From: Mycobacterium sp. PO1 | GTDB lineage: Bacteria; Actinomycetota; Actinomycetes; Mycobacteriales; Mycobacteriaceae | Length of the DNA: 34,373 nt | Assembly (NCBI RefSeq): GCF_017312405.1 | Contig: NZ_BLTG01000082.1 | Span: 1-34,373, forward strand | Direction: 5' to 3' | In this document: piece by piece, positions 1 through 8,587 of the stretch | How the letters are laid out: every line of letters starts with the position of its first letter | How positions within the stretch are numbered: position 1 is the first letter of the stretch | Position numbers and translations under genes: made by a program | The notes under the pieces: generated by a model | What the model was told of the DNA's origin: nothing | Database searches by the model: none | What the model saw: only the letters and a program-made list of their open reading frames with translations

Positions 1-2
1 CC

Positions 3-179
3 TACATCACCGCCGCCCGCGCACACAACGCACTCCAAGCCGAACTCGACCGCGCCGCCGAACACGCAGCCGCCGACAAACGCCGCAACATCCGCCGCAA
101 AACCGCCGCCGCCATCGACGCCATGAAGCAATCCCTTGACCCGCAATCCGACTATGGCGACGACCCACCACCGTTCTAG
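3..179 (+). CDS. 3' end of a gene, possibly 13E12/DUF222 HNH family (partial)
   Basis: An open frame runs in from the left edge and stops at TAG 177-179, giving about 58 C-terminal residues. They are Ala/Arg-rich, predicted helical, and end in a Gly-Asp-Asp-Pro-Pro-Pro-Phe tail. The DUF222/HNH protein at the right end of this window finishes in a very similar Asp-Pro-Pro-Pro-Phe tail after an Arg-rich helix, and such tails are common in mycobacterial 13E12-type proteins. Family assignment is therefore an inference from the tail alone, because no catalytic domain is in view. The next gene starts 8 bases downstream, so the two may be co-transcribed. Confidence 0.5.
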   Translation, partial: YITAARAHNALQAELDRAAEHAAADKRRNIRRKTAAAIDAMKQSLDPQSDYGDDPPPF

Positions 180-186
180 GAGAAAC

Positions 187-567
187 GTGAAAATTCTTGT
201 AGCCACTGGACATACGCAGGGTACGAATCCCGGCGACTACCACTACTGCGTCGAGCGTGAGTTGGTGTGGATCCAGGAGCCCTGCGACCGGGACCGGCTG
301 GATCCCGGTGGCCCCTGCGGGTGTGGACGCGGGTTCGCCGGTGCCGCTTCCCATCGGGCGACGACCACCGCGATGGTCGTGGAAACCGAAATGACCCGGG
401 AAGACGTGGTATTGGCCTTCGACACCAGCCTCGGCGACGGCGGATGGCCTCGGTCATGGGCCGAGGACGTCGCGGACGACAACCTGGAGATCGCCGCTCA
501 GTTACCCGTCGGGGCGATCATCACCCGCCGACTCGACGACTTCTTCCTGCGCGGCGCGTTGTTCTAG
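187..567 (+). CDS. conserved small Cys-rich protein of unknown function (DUF7715-like)
   Basis: A 126-residue protein. GTG 187 is chosen over the upstream ATG 136 because an AGGAGA ribosome site lies at 178-183 and because the ATG would overlap the preceding gene by 44 bp. It opens with a beta-strand-like KILVATG and has a central PCDRDRLDPGGPCGCGRGF block with three cysteines, followed by a SHRATTTAMV segment. I recall similar short actinobacterial proteins, probably DUF7715, with the same CGCGRxFAG and SHRATTTA motifs, but no known function. The Cys/His cluster could bind a metal; this is speculation. There is no signal peptide or membrane segment. Its stop codon interlocks with that of the convergent MFS gene in a CTAG tetranucleotide. 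Confidence 0.75.
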   Translation: MKILVATGHTQGTNPGDYHYCVERELVWIQEPCDRDRLDPGGPCGCGRGFAGAASHRATTTAMVVETEMTREDVVLAFDTSLGDGGWPRSWAEDVADDNLEIAAQLPVGAIITRRLDDFFLRGALF

Positions 568-2288
568 TCGGCCGTGACATCTTCGGCGTACCGGCCCGGG
601 TTGAACAGCGACGCGACCATGCCGATCACCATCATCACCGCAGCGGCGATGAACACCACAGTCAAGCCGGCATGGAAGGGTTCGATGATCAAGTGAGGGA
701 AGAACGTCTGTCCGGTCAGTTCTTCGGCATTGACACCGGGTTGCTGCAACGCGTGATAGGGCTCGAGCACCTCGGCGATCGGGTTGTAACCCAGGAACGC
801 CGCGAAGAGGCTCCCCACCGGGGGCAGGTCGGCGACCTGTTGCGCCACCGACGCCGACACCCCCTGCTCCTGCAGGCCGCTGCTGAGTGCACCGGGCAGC
901 GTGTTGGCCAGTCCGACGATCATCAGCGAGAAGAAGATCCCGATCGACAGGGACGATCCCGCGTTGAAGAAGGTCGCGCGCACCCCGGACGCCGCTCCGC
1001 GCTCGGCGGCCGGCACGCTGGACATGATGGCCGCGGTGTTGGGTGCAGTGAAGATGCCACCACCCACCCCGTTGAGGAAGATCAGCAGCGCGAACACCCG
1101 GTAATCGAAGTCGACCGGGATCATCACCAACGCGATGAACGACACCGCCATCAGGGCCATGCCACCCACCGTCAGCGGTCGGGCGCCGTAGCGGTCCGAC
1201 AATGCCCCGGCGATCGGTCCCGCCAGCAGGAAACCGACCGTGATCGGCAACATGTAGATCGCGGCCCACAGCGGTGTGGACTCGAAGTCGTAGCCGCGCA
1301 ACGGCAGCCAGATTCCCTGCAGCCAGATGATCAACATGAACTGCAGACCGCCGCGGCCCACCGACGACATCAGACCAGCGAGGTTCCCCATGCCGAACGC
1401 GGTCGACCGGAACAGCCGGATGTTCACCATCGGCTGCGCCACCTTGAGCTCCACCACACAGAAGGCGACGAGCAGTACCAGGCCGGCCACGATCGATCCG
1501 AGCACCGCCGGGTTGGTCCAGCCCGTGGTCGACTGCCCGTAGGGCTGGATGCCGTAGGTGATGCCGATCAACAGCACGGTCAACCCGACGCCGAACGTGA
1601 GCGTGCCCGCCCAGTCCAGCCGCCCCGGTGTTCGCTGCCCTATCTCGCGCAGCGATCGCATGCTCCAGATCGTGCCTGCCAATCCGATCGGGACACCGAC
1701 CCAGAAGATCGCCTGCCAGTGCCATTCAGCCAGTGCGCCCCCGATCAACAAGCCGAGGAACGACCCGGCGACGGCGGTCACCATGTTGACCCCGAGCGCC
1801 ATCCCGCGCTGGTTCGCCGGGAACGCGTCGGTGAGGATCGCCGACGAGGAGGCCATCAGCATGGCGCCACCGACACCCTGGACGACGCGCCAGACGATCA
1901 GCCAGACAGCACCGGCGCCCAGGTGGAAAGGGTCGAACGACAGCGCGATCGCCGCGACCGTGAAGACGGCGAATCCGATGTTGTAGATGCGCACCCGCCC
2001 GAACATGTCGCCCAGCCGGCCGAACGGCACCACCAGCACGGCGGTGACGACCAGGTAGCCCATCAGCATCCACAGCAGATAGCTGATGTTGCCCGGGGAC
2101 AACGGATTGAGGTCGATACCGCGGAAGATCGCCGGAAGTGAGATCAACACGATCGACGCGTTCACCGCCGCCAACAGCGTGCCGAGCGTGGTGTTGGACA
2201 GGGCCACCCACTTGTAGCGGGGGTGGTCCAGATCGAAGCGGCTACCCGCCCGTGTCGTCTTGTCCGCCGGTTCGATCTCAGTCGACAT
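564..2288 (-). CDS. MFS drug exporter, DHA2 family, 14 TM
   Basis: A 574-residue polytopic protein, the usual length for 14-TM DHA2/EmrB-type proton-drug antiporters. The MFS motif A is present as GRLGDMFGRVRIY between TM2 and TM3 (about residues 90-102), and a second copy-like loop reads ALSDRYGARPL in the C-terminal half. The motif C region (about residues 165-190) carries AVAGSFLGLLIGG. A larger periplasmic loop precedes the last TM. It should export hydrophobic compounds or lipids; the substrate cannot be read from sequence. ATG 2288 follows an AGGTGA site. An AT-rich promoter with an inverted repeat lies just upstream. It is divergent from thiC and has no obvious functional tie to thiamine. 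Its stop overlaps the neighbouring convergent gene by 3 bp. Confidence 0.9.
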   Translation of the reverse strand: MSTEIEPADKTTRAGSRFDLDHPRYKWVALSNTTLGTLLAAVNASIVLISLPAIFRGIDLNPLSPGNISYLLWMLMGYLVVTAVLVVPFGRLGDMFGRVRIYNIGFAVFTVAAIALSFDPFHLGAGAVWLIVWRVVQGVGGAMLMASSSAILTDAFPANQRGMALGVNMVTAVAGSFLGLLIGGALAEWHWQAIFWVGVPIGLAGTIWSMRSLREIGQRTPGRLDWAGTLTFGVGLTVLLIGITYGIQPYGQSTTGWTNPAVLGSIVAGLVLLVAFCVVELKVAQPMVNIRLFRSTAFGMGNLAGLMSSVGRGGLQFMLIIWLQGIWLPLRGYDFESTPLWAAIYMLPITVGFLLAGPIAGALSDRYGARPLTVGGMALMAVSFIALVMIPVDFDYRVFALLIFLNGVGGGIFTAPNTAAIMSSVPAAERGAASGVRATFFNAGSSLSIGIFFSLMIVGLANTLPGALSSGLQEQGVSASVAQQVADLPPVGSLFAAFLGYNPIAEVLEPYHALQQPGVNAEELTGQTFFPHLIIEPFHAGLTVVFIAAAVMMVIGMVASLFNPGRYAEDVTAD

Positions 2289-2313
2289 CAGTCACCTCGC
2301 CCATAGAAAACAT

Positions 2314-2343
2314 ATATTAGCTATGCAAATCATCTGGGCGCAA
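2314..2343 (-). promoter_or_regulatory. candidate promoter and AT-rich inverted repeat of the MFS gene
   Basis: On the minus strand a TTGCGC -35-like box (2343-2338) lies 18 bp from a TAATAT -10 box (2319-2314). The -10 is embedded in an AT-rich imperfect palindrome, CATA-N7-TATG at 2311-2325, unusual in this GC-rich DNA. Such sites upstream of drug exporters are often bound by MarR or TetR repressors, but no regulator gene is adjacent. Inferred by eye only. Confidence 0.4.
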
Positions 2344-2385
2344 TTCGTGCCCGCTGCCCGGTTCCCCCGCCGTGCGGTCGTGCGC

Positions 2386-2391
2386 TAGCGT
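2386..2391 (+). promoter_or_regulatory. candidate -10 box of the thiC operon
   Basis: TAGCGT matches the mycobacterial TANNNT -10 pattern. It would start transcription near 2398, just before the TPP aptamer. No convincing -35 box is seen, which is common for mycobacterial SigA promoters. Confidence 0.45.
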
Positions 2392-2407
2392 GGAACTCGC
2401 CAATCGC

Positions 2408-2497
2408 AAACGCGGGAGCGTGCACCGAGTGCGCTGAGAGGACGGGTGGGCCCGTCGACCGTACGAACCTGACCGGGTAATGCCGGCGTAGGGAGAA
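2408..2497 (+). promoter_or_regulatory. TPP riboswitch (THI element) of the thiC operon
   Basis: All conserved THI-box blocks are present in order: CGGGAGC (2413-2419), CTGAGAGG (2434-2441), GACCG then ACCTGA (around 2457-2473), GGGTAATGCC (2475-2484) and GCGTAGGGAG (2486-2495). Between them are a 6-bp hairpin with a CGA loop (2420-2434), a perfect 6-bp stem GACGGG/CCCGTC (2441-2456), and the P5 hairpin CCGG-GTAATG-CCGG. The GGGAG at the 3' end of the aptamer is also the ribosome site of thiC, 4 nt from its ATG. TPP binding should therefore block translation initiation directly, as in thiM-type switches; that mechanism is inferred. Confidence 0.95.
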
Positions 2498-2499
2498 TC

Positions 2500-4088
<1,589 letters not shown>

Positions 4089-4092
<4 letters not shown>

Positions 4093-4916
4093 CGTACCTG
4101 CCGCTCACCCCGCCGGGGCAGACCCCGCGCCGCGTGATGACGATCGCGGGCTCGGACTCCGGTGGCGGCGCCGGCATCCAGGCCGACATGCGCACCTTCG
4201 CCATGCTGGGCATGCACGGTCTCGTCGCGGTCACCGCGGTGACAGTTCAGAACTCAGTGGGCGTCAAGGGCTTTCACGAGGTGCCGCTCGATGTCATCGC
4301 CGGCCAGATCGAGGTCGTGGCCGGCGACATCGGCGTGCAGGCCGCCAAGACCGGCATGCTGGCGTCCTCGGAGATCATCGACACCGTCGCCGCCACCTGG
4401 CGCAGCGCCGCACCGGATGTCCCGCTGGTCGTCGACCCGGTGTGCGCGTCGATGCACGGCGACCCGCTGCTGCATCCCAGCGCGCTGAGAGCGCTGAAGG
4501 ACACGCTGTTCCCACTCGCGACGGTGGTGACCCCCAACCTCGATGAGGTCCGGCTGCTCACCGGCATCGACGTCGTCGACGCCGCCACCCAGCGCGAGGC
4601 GGCCCGTGCGCTGCATGCGCTGGGTCCACGGTGGGCGCTGGTCAAGGGCGGGCACCTGCGGTCGTCGGCGCACAGCCCAGATCTGCTGTTCGACGGTACC
4701 GACTTCGTCGAGTACGAGGCCGAACGCATCGACACCGGTGACGACCACGGCGCCGGGGACACCCTGGCGGCCGCGATCGCCAGCGCGCTGGCCCACGGCT
4801 ACGAGACGCCCGAGGCGGTCGGCTTCGGGAAGCGCTGGGTCACCGAATGCCTCAGGGCGGCATACCCATTGGGGCAGGGCCACGGTCCCGTGTCGGCGTT
4901 GTTCCGGCTCGGGTGA
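4089..4916 (+). CDS. thiD: hydroxymethylpyrimidine phosphate kinase ThiD
   Basis: A 275-residue ribokinase-fold kinase that phosphorylates HMP-P (and HMP) to HMP-PP for ThiE. The N-terminal TIAGSDSGGGAGIQAD motif is diagnostic for HMP(-P) kinases, followed by AVTVQN, VDPV and TPN(L)DE. The C-terminal anion-hole motif reads HGAGDTLAAA, with Asp224 where many bacterial ThiD enzymes have Cys in GTGCT. ATG 4089 overlaps the thiC stop (ATGA), so longer open reading upstream in the same frame is not coding. Its own TGA shares its A with the ATG of the next gene (TGATG). It lies within the riboswitch-controlled operon and corresponds to Rv0422c. Confidence 0.95.
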
Positions 4917-5542
4917 TGGACGACATCGCCGGGGTGGTGCACCGGCCCGACGGGAAGCCGCAAGGCGTGGTCGCGCTGACCCACGGCGCCGGCGGGAGCC
5001 GGGAAGCACCTCTGCTGCAAGCACTCTGCGAAGAATGGGCCCGTCGCGGCTGGGTCGCGGTGCGCTATAACCTGCCGTATCGGCGTCGCCGCCCCAAGGG
5101 GCCACCGTCGGGTTCGTCGGCCGCCGATCTCGCCGGCATCGTCGAAGCGGTCGCCGCGGTCCGCACGCTGGCCGACGGCCCGGTGATCGCCGGCGGGCAC
5201 TCGTACGGTGGCCGGCTCACCTCGATGGCGGCCGCCGGCACTGGGGCAGAGGACGAAGGCCTGTCCCTCGACCTGCTGACGCTGTTCTCCTATCCGCTGC
5301 ATCCGCCGGGGAAGCCCGAGCGGGCCCGTACCGGGCATCTCCCGGACATCACCGTCCCGACGGTGTTCACCCATGGCACCGCCGACCCGTTCGGCAGCAT
5401 CGACGAGCTCCGGCCGGCCGCGGCGCTGATCCCGGCGCCCACCACGATCGTGGAGGTGACCGGCGCCCGCCACGACCTGGCCTCCAAGAAGATCGACGTG
5501 CCGAAGGCCGCTGTGGACGCGGCGCTCGAACTGCTCGGCTGA
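4916..5542 (+). CDS. small alpha/beta hydrolase coupled to thiD (Rv0421c-like)
   Basis: A 208-residue cytosolic alpha/beta-hydrolase without a cap domain. The catalytic triad is Ser96 in GGHSYGG, Asp157 in THGTADPFG and His186 in GARHDL; THGAGG at 22-27 forms the oxyanion-hole strand turn. It resembles the COG3571 / KANL3-Tex30-type predicted hydrolases. The start is set by the TGATG junction with thiD; GTG 4913 just before is possible. It is the last gene of the thiC operon and the same neighbour occurs in M. tuberculosis, suggesting a conserved link to thiamine or an operon-wide need. Substrate is unknown; esterase, thioesterase or amidase activity are all possible. Confidence 0.85.
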   Translation: MDDIAGVVHRPDGKPQGVVALTHGAGGSREAPLLQALCEEWARRGWVAVRYNLPYRRRRPKGPPSGSSAADLAGIVEAVAAVRTLADGPVIAGGHSYGGRLTSMAAAGTGAEDEGLSLDLLTLFSYPLHPPGKPERARTGHLPDITVPTVFTHGTADPFGSIDELRPAAALIPAPTTIVEVTGARHDLASKKIDVPKAAVDAALELLG

Positions 5543-5549
5543 CCTCGCT

Positions 5550-5566
5550 GGTACCTGCGGTACCGT
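5550..5566 (+). promoter_or_regulatory. leaderless promoter with GGTACC repeat before the monooxygenase gene
   Basis: TACCGT (5561-5566) fits the TANNNT -10 pattern and ends 6 nt before ATG 5573, so the transcript would start at the start codon. Two copies of GGTACC (5550-5555 and 5559-5564) separated by TGC form an inverted repeat that overlaps this -10. A repressor bound there would block RNA polymerase. No known regulator is assigned. Confidence 0.45.
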
Positions 5567-5572
5567 CTACGC

Positions 5573-7060
5573 ATGACTTCGGAGCACTTCGACGCGGTCA
5601 TCGTGGGCGCCGGCTTCGCCGGAATCGGCGCCGCCATCCAGCTCAAACGGATGGGCTACGAGAACTTCGTCATCCTCGACCGCGAGGACGATCTGGGCGG
5701 TACGTGGCACGTCAACCACTACCCGGGCCTGGCGGTGGACGTCCCCACCACCACGTACTCCTACTTCTTCGAGCCGAACCCGAACTGGTCCCGGCTGTTC
5801 TCCACCGGAGCGGAGATCAAGCAGTACGCCGGTGACGTGGCCGACAAGTACGACGTGCGCCGCCACATGCGGTTCAGCACCGTCGTCGAGAGCGCCCGCT
5901 GGGACGAGGAAGCTGCACTGTGGCGGGTGGCGCTGGCCGGCGGCGAGACGGTGTCGGCCCGGTTCCTGTTCACCGCGACGGGCTTCCTGTCCCAGCCGCA
6001 CATGCCCGACATCCCCGGCATCACCGGCTTCGACGGCCGGGTGATCCACACCACCGCCTGGGATGACGCCTATGACCCCACCGGCCAGCGGGTCGGCATC
6101 ATCGGGACCGGCGCCACCGCGGTGCAGCTCATCCCCGAACTGGCCAAGAAGGCGGCCGAGCTGACGGTGTACCAGCGCACCCCGATCTGGGTGGTACCGA
6201 AGGTCGACTTCCGGTTCTCCGAACGGGCCAAGCGGCTGTTCGCCCGTTTTCCGCTGACCCAGCGGGCCATCCGCGCCGTCACCGACGCCGTCTACGAGTT
6301 CATGGTGTCGGTCGGAGTGGTGCACTACAAGAACACCCGGGGGCGGTTCAACATCGCCGCCGGTGACCTCGCCAAGATGCACCGGTTCGCCACGATCCGC
6401 GACAAGGACCTGCGCGCCAAGCTCACCCCGGACTACGACTTCGGCTGCAAGCGTCCGACGTTCTCCAACAGCTATTACCGCACCTTCACCAAGCCGCACG
6501 TCCACCTGCAGGACAGCGGCATCGCACGGATCGAGTCCGACGGCGTCGTCGCCGTCGACGGCACCAAGACCGTCATCGACACCCTGGTGCTGGCCACCGG
6601 TTTCGATCTGTGGGAAGCCAACTTCCCCGCCATCGAGGTCATCGGCCGCGGCGGCCGCAATCTCGGGAAGTGGTGGCGCGACACCCGGTTCCAGGCCTAC
6701 CAGGGTGTGACGATGCCGCAGTTCCCCAACTTCATGTCGCTGGCCAGCCCGTACGCCTTCCTCGGGTTGAACTTCTTCAACACGATGGAATACCAGATGC
6801 GACACATGGACCGCGTTTTCGGTGAACTGCAACGCCGCGGCGCGACGACGTTCGAGGTCACCGAGGACGCCAACAGCAGGTACCTGGACCGGATGACCGA
6901 ACTGCTCGGCGACTCGCTGTTCACCACCGGCGACTGCGCTTCGGCACGGTCGTACTATTTCAATCCCAGCGGGGAACCCACCCTGCTGCGCCCGACCTCG
7001 ACTCGCAAGGCGATCCAGGAAGCCTCCGACTTCCCGCTGAGCGATTACCGGATGAGCTAG
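5573..7060 (+). CDS. FAD-dependent monooxygenase, Baeyer-Villiger/FMO type
   Basis: A 495-residue class B flavoprotein monooxygenase. The FAD Rossmann motif GxGxxG is at 12-17 and GGTW at 42-45. The NADPH-binding Rossmann motif GTGATA is around 178-183. Between them lies the BVMO/FMO fingerprint FxGxxxHxxxW(D) with F153, G155, H159, W163 and D164. Mycobacteria carry many such enzymes, which oxidise ketones, sulfides (for example thioamide prodrugs in EthA) or amines; this one is not identifiable as EthA and its substrate is unknown. ATG 5573 has no ribosome site but sits 6 nt after a TACCGT -10 box. The small membrane protein gene follows after 8 bp, with its own AGGAG site overlapping the stop region. 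Confidence 0.92.
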   Translation: MTSEHFDAVIVGAGFAGIGAAIQLKRMGYENFVILDREDDLGGTWHVNHYPGLAVDVPTTTYSYFFEPNPNWSRLFSTGAEIKQYAGDVADKYDVRRHMRFSTVVESARWDEEAALWRVALAGGETVSARFLFTATGFLSQPHMPDIPGITGFDGRVIHTTAWDDAYDPTGQRVGIIGTGATAVQLIPELAKKAAELTVYQRTPIWVVPKVDFRFSERAKRLFARFPLTQRAIRAVTDAVYEFMVSVGVVHYKNTRGRFNIAAGDLAKMHRFATIRDKDLRAKLTPDYDFGCKRPTFSNSYYRTFTKPHVHLQDSGIARIESDGVVAVDGTKTVIDTLVLATGFDLWEANFPAIEVIGRGGRNLGKWWRDTRFQAYQGVTMPQFPNFMSLASPYAFLGLNFFNTMEYQMRHMDRVFGELQRRGATTFEVTEDANSRYLDRMTELLGDSLFTTGDCASARSYYFNPSGEPTLLRPTSTRKAIQEASDFPLSDYRMS

Positions 7061-7068
7061 GAGACGTC

Positions 7069-7347
7069 GTGACCGAAGTGGGGACCGAGAGCAAATCGCG
7101 CGGGACGACGATCGCCGGCATCGTGCTGGCGCTCACCGGGCTGTCGCATTTCGTCGCACCGCAGCTCTACGAGGGCCTGACCAAGTCGGCGTTTCCGACC
7201 GACACCCGCCAGCACGTCTACATCGACGGCGGCATCGAGACCGCTGTGGGACTGGGCCTGGCGGTGCGCAAGACCCGCAAGCTCGCCGTGCTCGGCCTGC
7301 TCGCCTACCTGGTCTACATGGGCGTGAACGTCGCCCGTAACCGGTAG
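7069..7347 (+). CDS. small DoxX-like membrane protein, three TM
   Basis: A 92-residue hydrophobic protein with three likely membrane helices (about residues 13-30, 50-65 and 70-88). It starts at GTG 7069, 5 nt after AGGAG at 7059-7063, which overlaps the stop of the monooxygenase gene. This points to an operon with it. The GLSHFVAPQLYEGLTK stretch resembles the first helix of DoxX-like proteins, which are often found beside oxidoreductases. A role in membrane redox is only an inference. Its last 34 bp overlap the 3' end of the convergent TetR gene. Confidence 0.75.
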   Translation: MTEVGTESKSRGTTIAGIVLALTGLSHFVAPQLYEGLTKSAFPTDTRQHVYIDGGIETAVGLGLAVRKTRKLAVLGLLAYLVYMGVNVARNR

Positions 7348-8564
7348 TCGCCCAGCAGGACCGCTTCCACCAGTCGATTCACCACCGCTCGCGCCTGCGC
7401 GGCGTCGGGGTGGCGCTGCAGCCGGCCGAGGTCGATGACCAACGCCATGGCCGCGTGCACCGCGAACCGCGCCTGCGCCGGCGACCACTGCGGACGCACC
7501 GCGACCACCAGCTCGACCCACGACTCGACGACCGAACGCTGCAGGTCGTGCACGATGCGTTGGTCGGCGGCGCTCATGTTGAGCCGTTCGGTGTAGTAGA
7601 CGTACTCGAGCTCCGGCTGGTCGAACGTGCGCGCCACGTAGCTGTCGATCACGGCGGAGAGCGCCTCGTTCGGGTCGGCGGCGGAGGCGACGACGGTGGC
7701 GAGCTCGCCGGAGACCCGATCCGACGCCCGACGGAACACCGCGGCCAGGATGTCGCCTTTGCCGGAGAAGTACTTGTAGATACCGGATGCCGGTATCCCG
7801 ACCGCCGACGCGATGTCCTCCATCCCCGTGTCGCGGTAGCCGTGGCGGTGGAACAGGGTCAGCGACTCCCGCAGCAGCGCTTCGTATGTCGACGGGTCGG
7901 GCGCCGGAGCGCGGGACGCAGCAGGAGGTTCGGCCGGTACCGGTTCGCCGGGCAGTTCGACGGCAGCCACCGCAGCGGCCAGCTCGATCAGCAGCTCACG
8001 GGCCGAGGCGGCCGGGAGCTTGGCACGGTGGTCGACAATGCTGCCCACCACCGACAGCACCGCCGTCGACAGGGTCAGGTACTGGCGGCGGGTCAACCCG
8101 GGCCGCAGCCGCGCCAGCGGCCGGTGGATGCGGTCGTGCACGGTGCCGATCTGGGCGAGCAGCTCGGCCTGGTCGGCGTCGTCGAGATACCGCCCCTCCC
8201 AGCGGTACAACCCGCCCGAGCTCCGGTTGGCCAGGGCGACGTCGACCAGCGCGCCGACGAGGGCGTCGAACTGCTGCCGAGGATCCTCGTCGTCAATGCC
8301 GTCGAGATCTGAGGGGCCGTCGAGATCTGAGGTGCCGTCGACGAGCTGACCGCCCAGGCCGAGTACCGCCCCGCGGAACAGCTCGTACTTGCCGGCGTAG
8401 TGCCGGTACAGCGCCGCCGCCGAGATGCCGACGCGCGCGGCGATGGCCTCCATGCTGACACCGTGGTAGCCGTGTTCGCTGAACGCCTCCGCCGCCGCGC
8501 GCGCGATCTGGGCTTTCCGGTCCTTGGGCCGGCGGCGGATCTCCGCGCTGGCGTTGCGCGCCAT
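7314..8564 (-). CDS. double-TetR transcriptional regulator (two fused TetR units)
   Basis: A 416-residue protein made of two complete TetR repressor units. The first helix-turn-helix is at about 38-57 (MEAIAARVGISAAALYRHY) and the second at about 247-266 (MEDIASAVGIPASGIYKYF). Each is followed by an all-helical ligand domain, and a Pro/Ala-rich linker joins them at about 205-224. Normal TetR proteins have about 200 residues and act as dimers; this chain could act as an internal pseudo-dimer. ATG 8564 is preferred over the GTG at 8612 because it lies 7 nt after a TATCGT -10 box and leaves the divergent promoter free. It probably controls itself and the divergent permease genes; the downstream monooxygenase is a second possible target. 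Residues 78-89 come from an 18-bp tandem repeat. Confidence 0.88.
   Translation of the reverse strand: MARNASAEIRRRPKDRKAQIARAAAEAFSEHGYHGVSMEAIAARVGISAAALYRHYAGKYELFRGAVLGLGGQLVDGTSDLDGPSDLDGIDDEDPRQQFDALVGALVDVALANRSSGGLYRWEGRYLDDADQAELLAQIGTVHDRIHRPLARLRPGLTRRQYLTLSTAVLSVVGSIVDHRAKLPAASARELLIELAAAVAAVELPGEPVPAEPPAASRAPAPDPSTYEALLRESLTLFHRHGYRDTGMEDIASAVGIPASGIYKYFSGKGDILAAVFRRASDRVSGELATVVASAADPNEALSAVIDSYVARTFDQPELEYVYYTERLNMSAADQRIVHDLQRSVVESWVELVVAVRPQWSPAQARFAVHAAMALVIDLGRLQRHPDAAQARAVVNRLVEAVLLGDYRLRATFTPM
8298..8333 (-). repeat. 18-bp tandem repeat, two copies, in the TetR gene
   Basis: Two adjacent 18-bp units, 8298-8315 and 8316-8333, differ only in their last base and are followed by the first 8 bases of a third. 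They encode two copies of Ser-Asp-Leu-Asp-Gly in the first TetR unit. The unit length is a multiple of three, so copy-number change would keep the frame. Confidence 0.9.
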
Positions 8565-8570
8565 GGCAAC

Positions 8571-8582
8571 CACGATATCGTG
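8571..8582. promoter_or_regulatory. palindromic divergent promoter/operator between TetR and APC permease genes
   Basis: CACGATATCGTG is a perfect 12-bp palindrome within a 23-bp intergenic region. It contains a TATCGT -10-like hexamer on both strands (plus 8576-8581; minus 8577-8572), sharing the central TA. The plus hexamer is 6 nt from GTG 8588 and the minus hexamer 7 nt from ATG 8564, so both transcripts would be leaderless. The palindrome is also a plausible operator for the adjacent double-TetR protein. Confidence 0.6.
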
Positions 8583-8587
8583 AGGCC

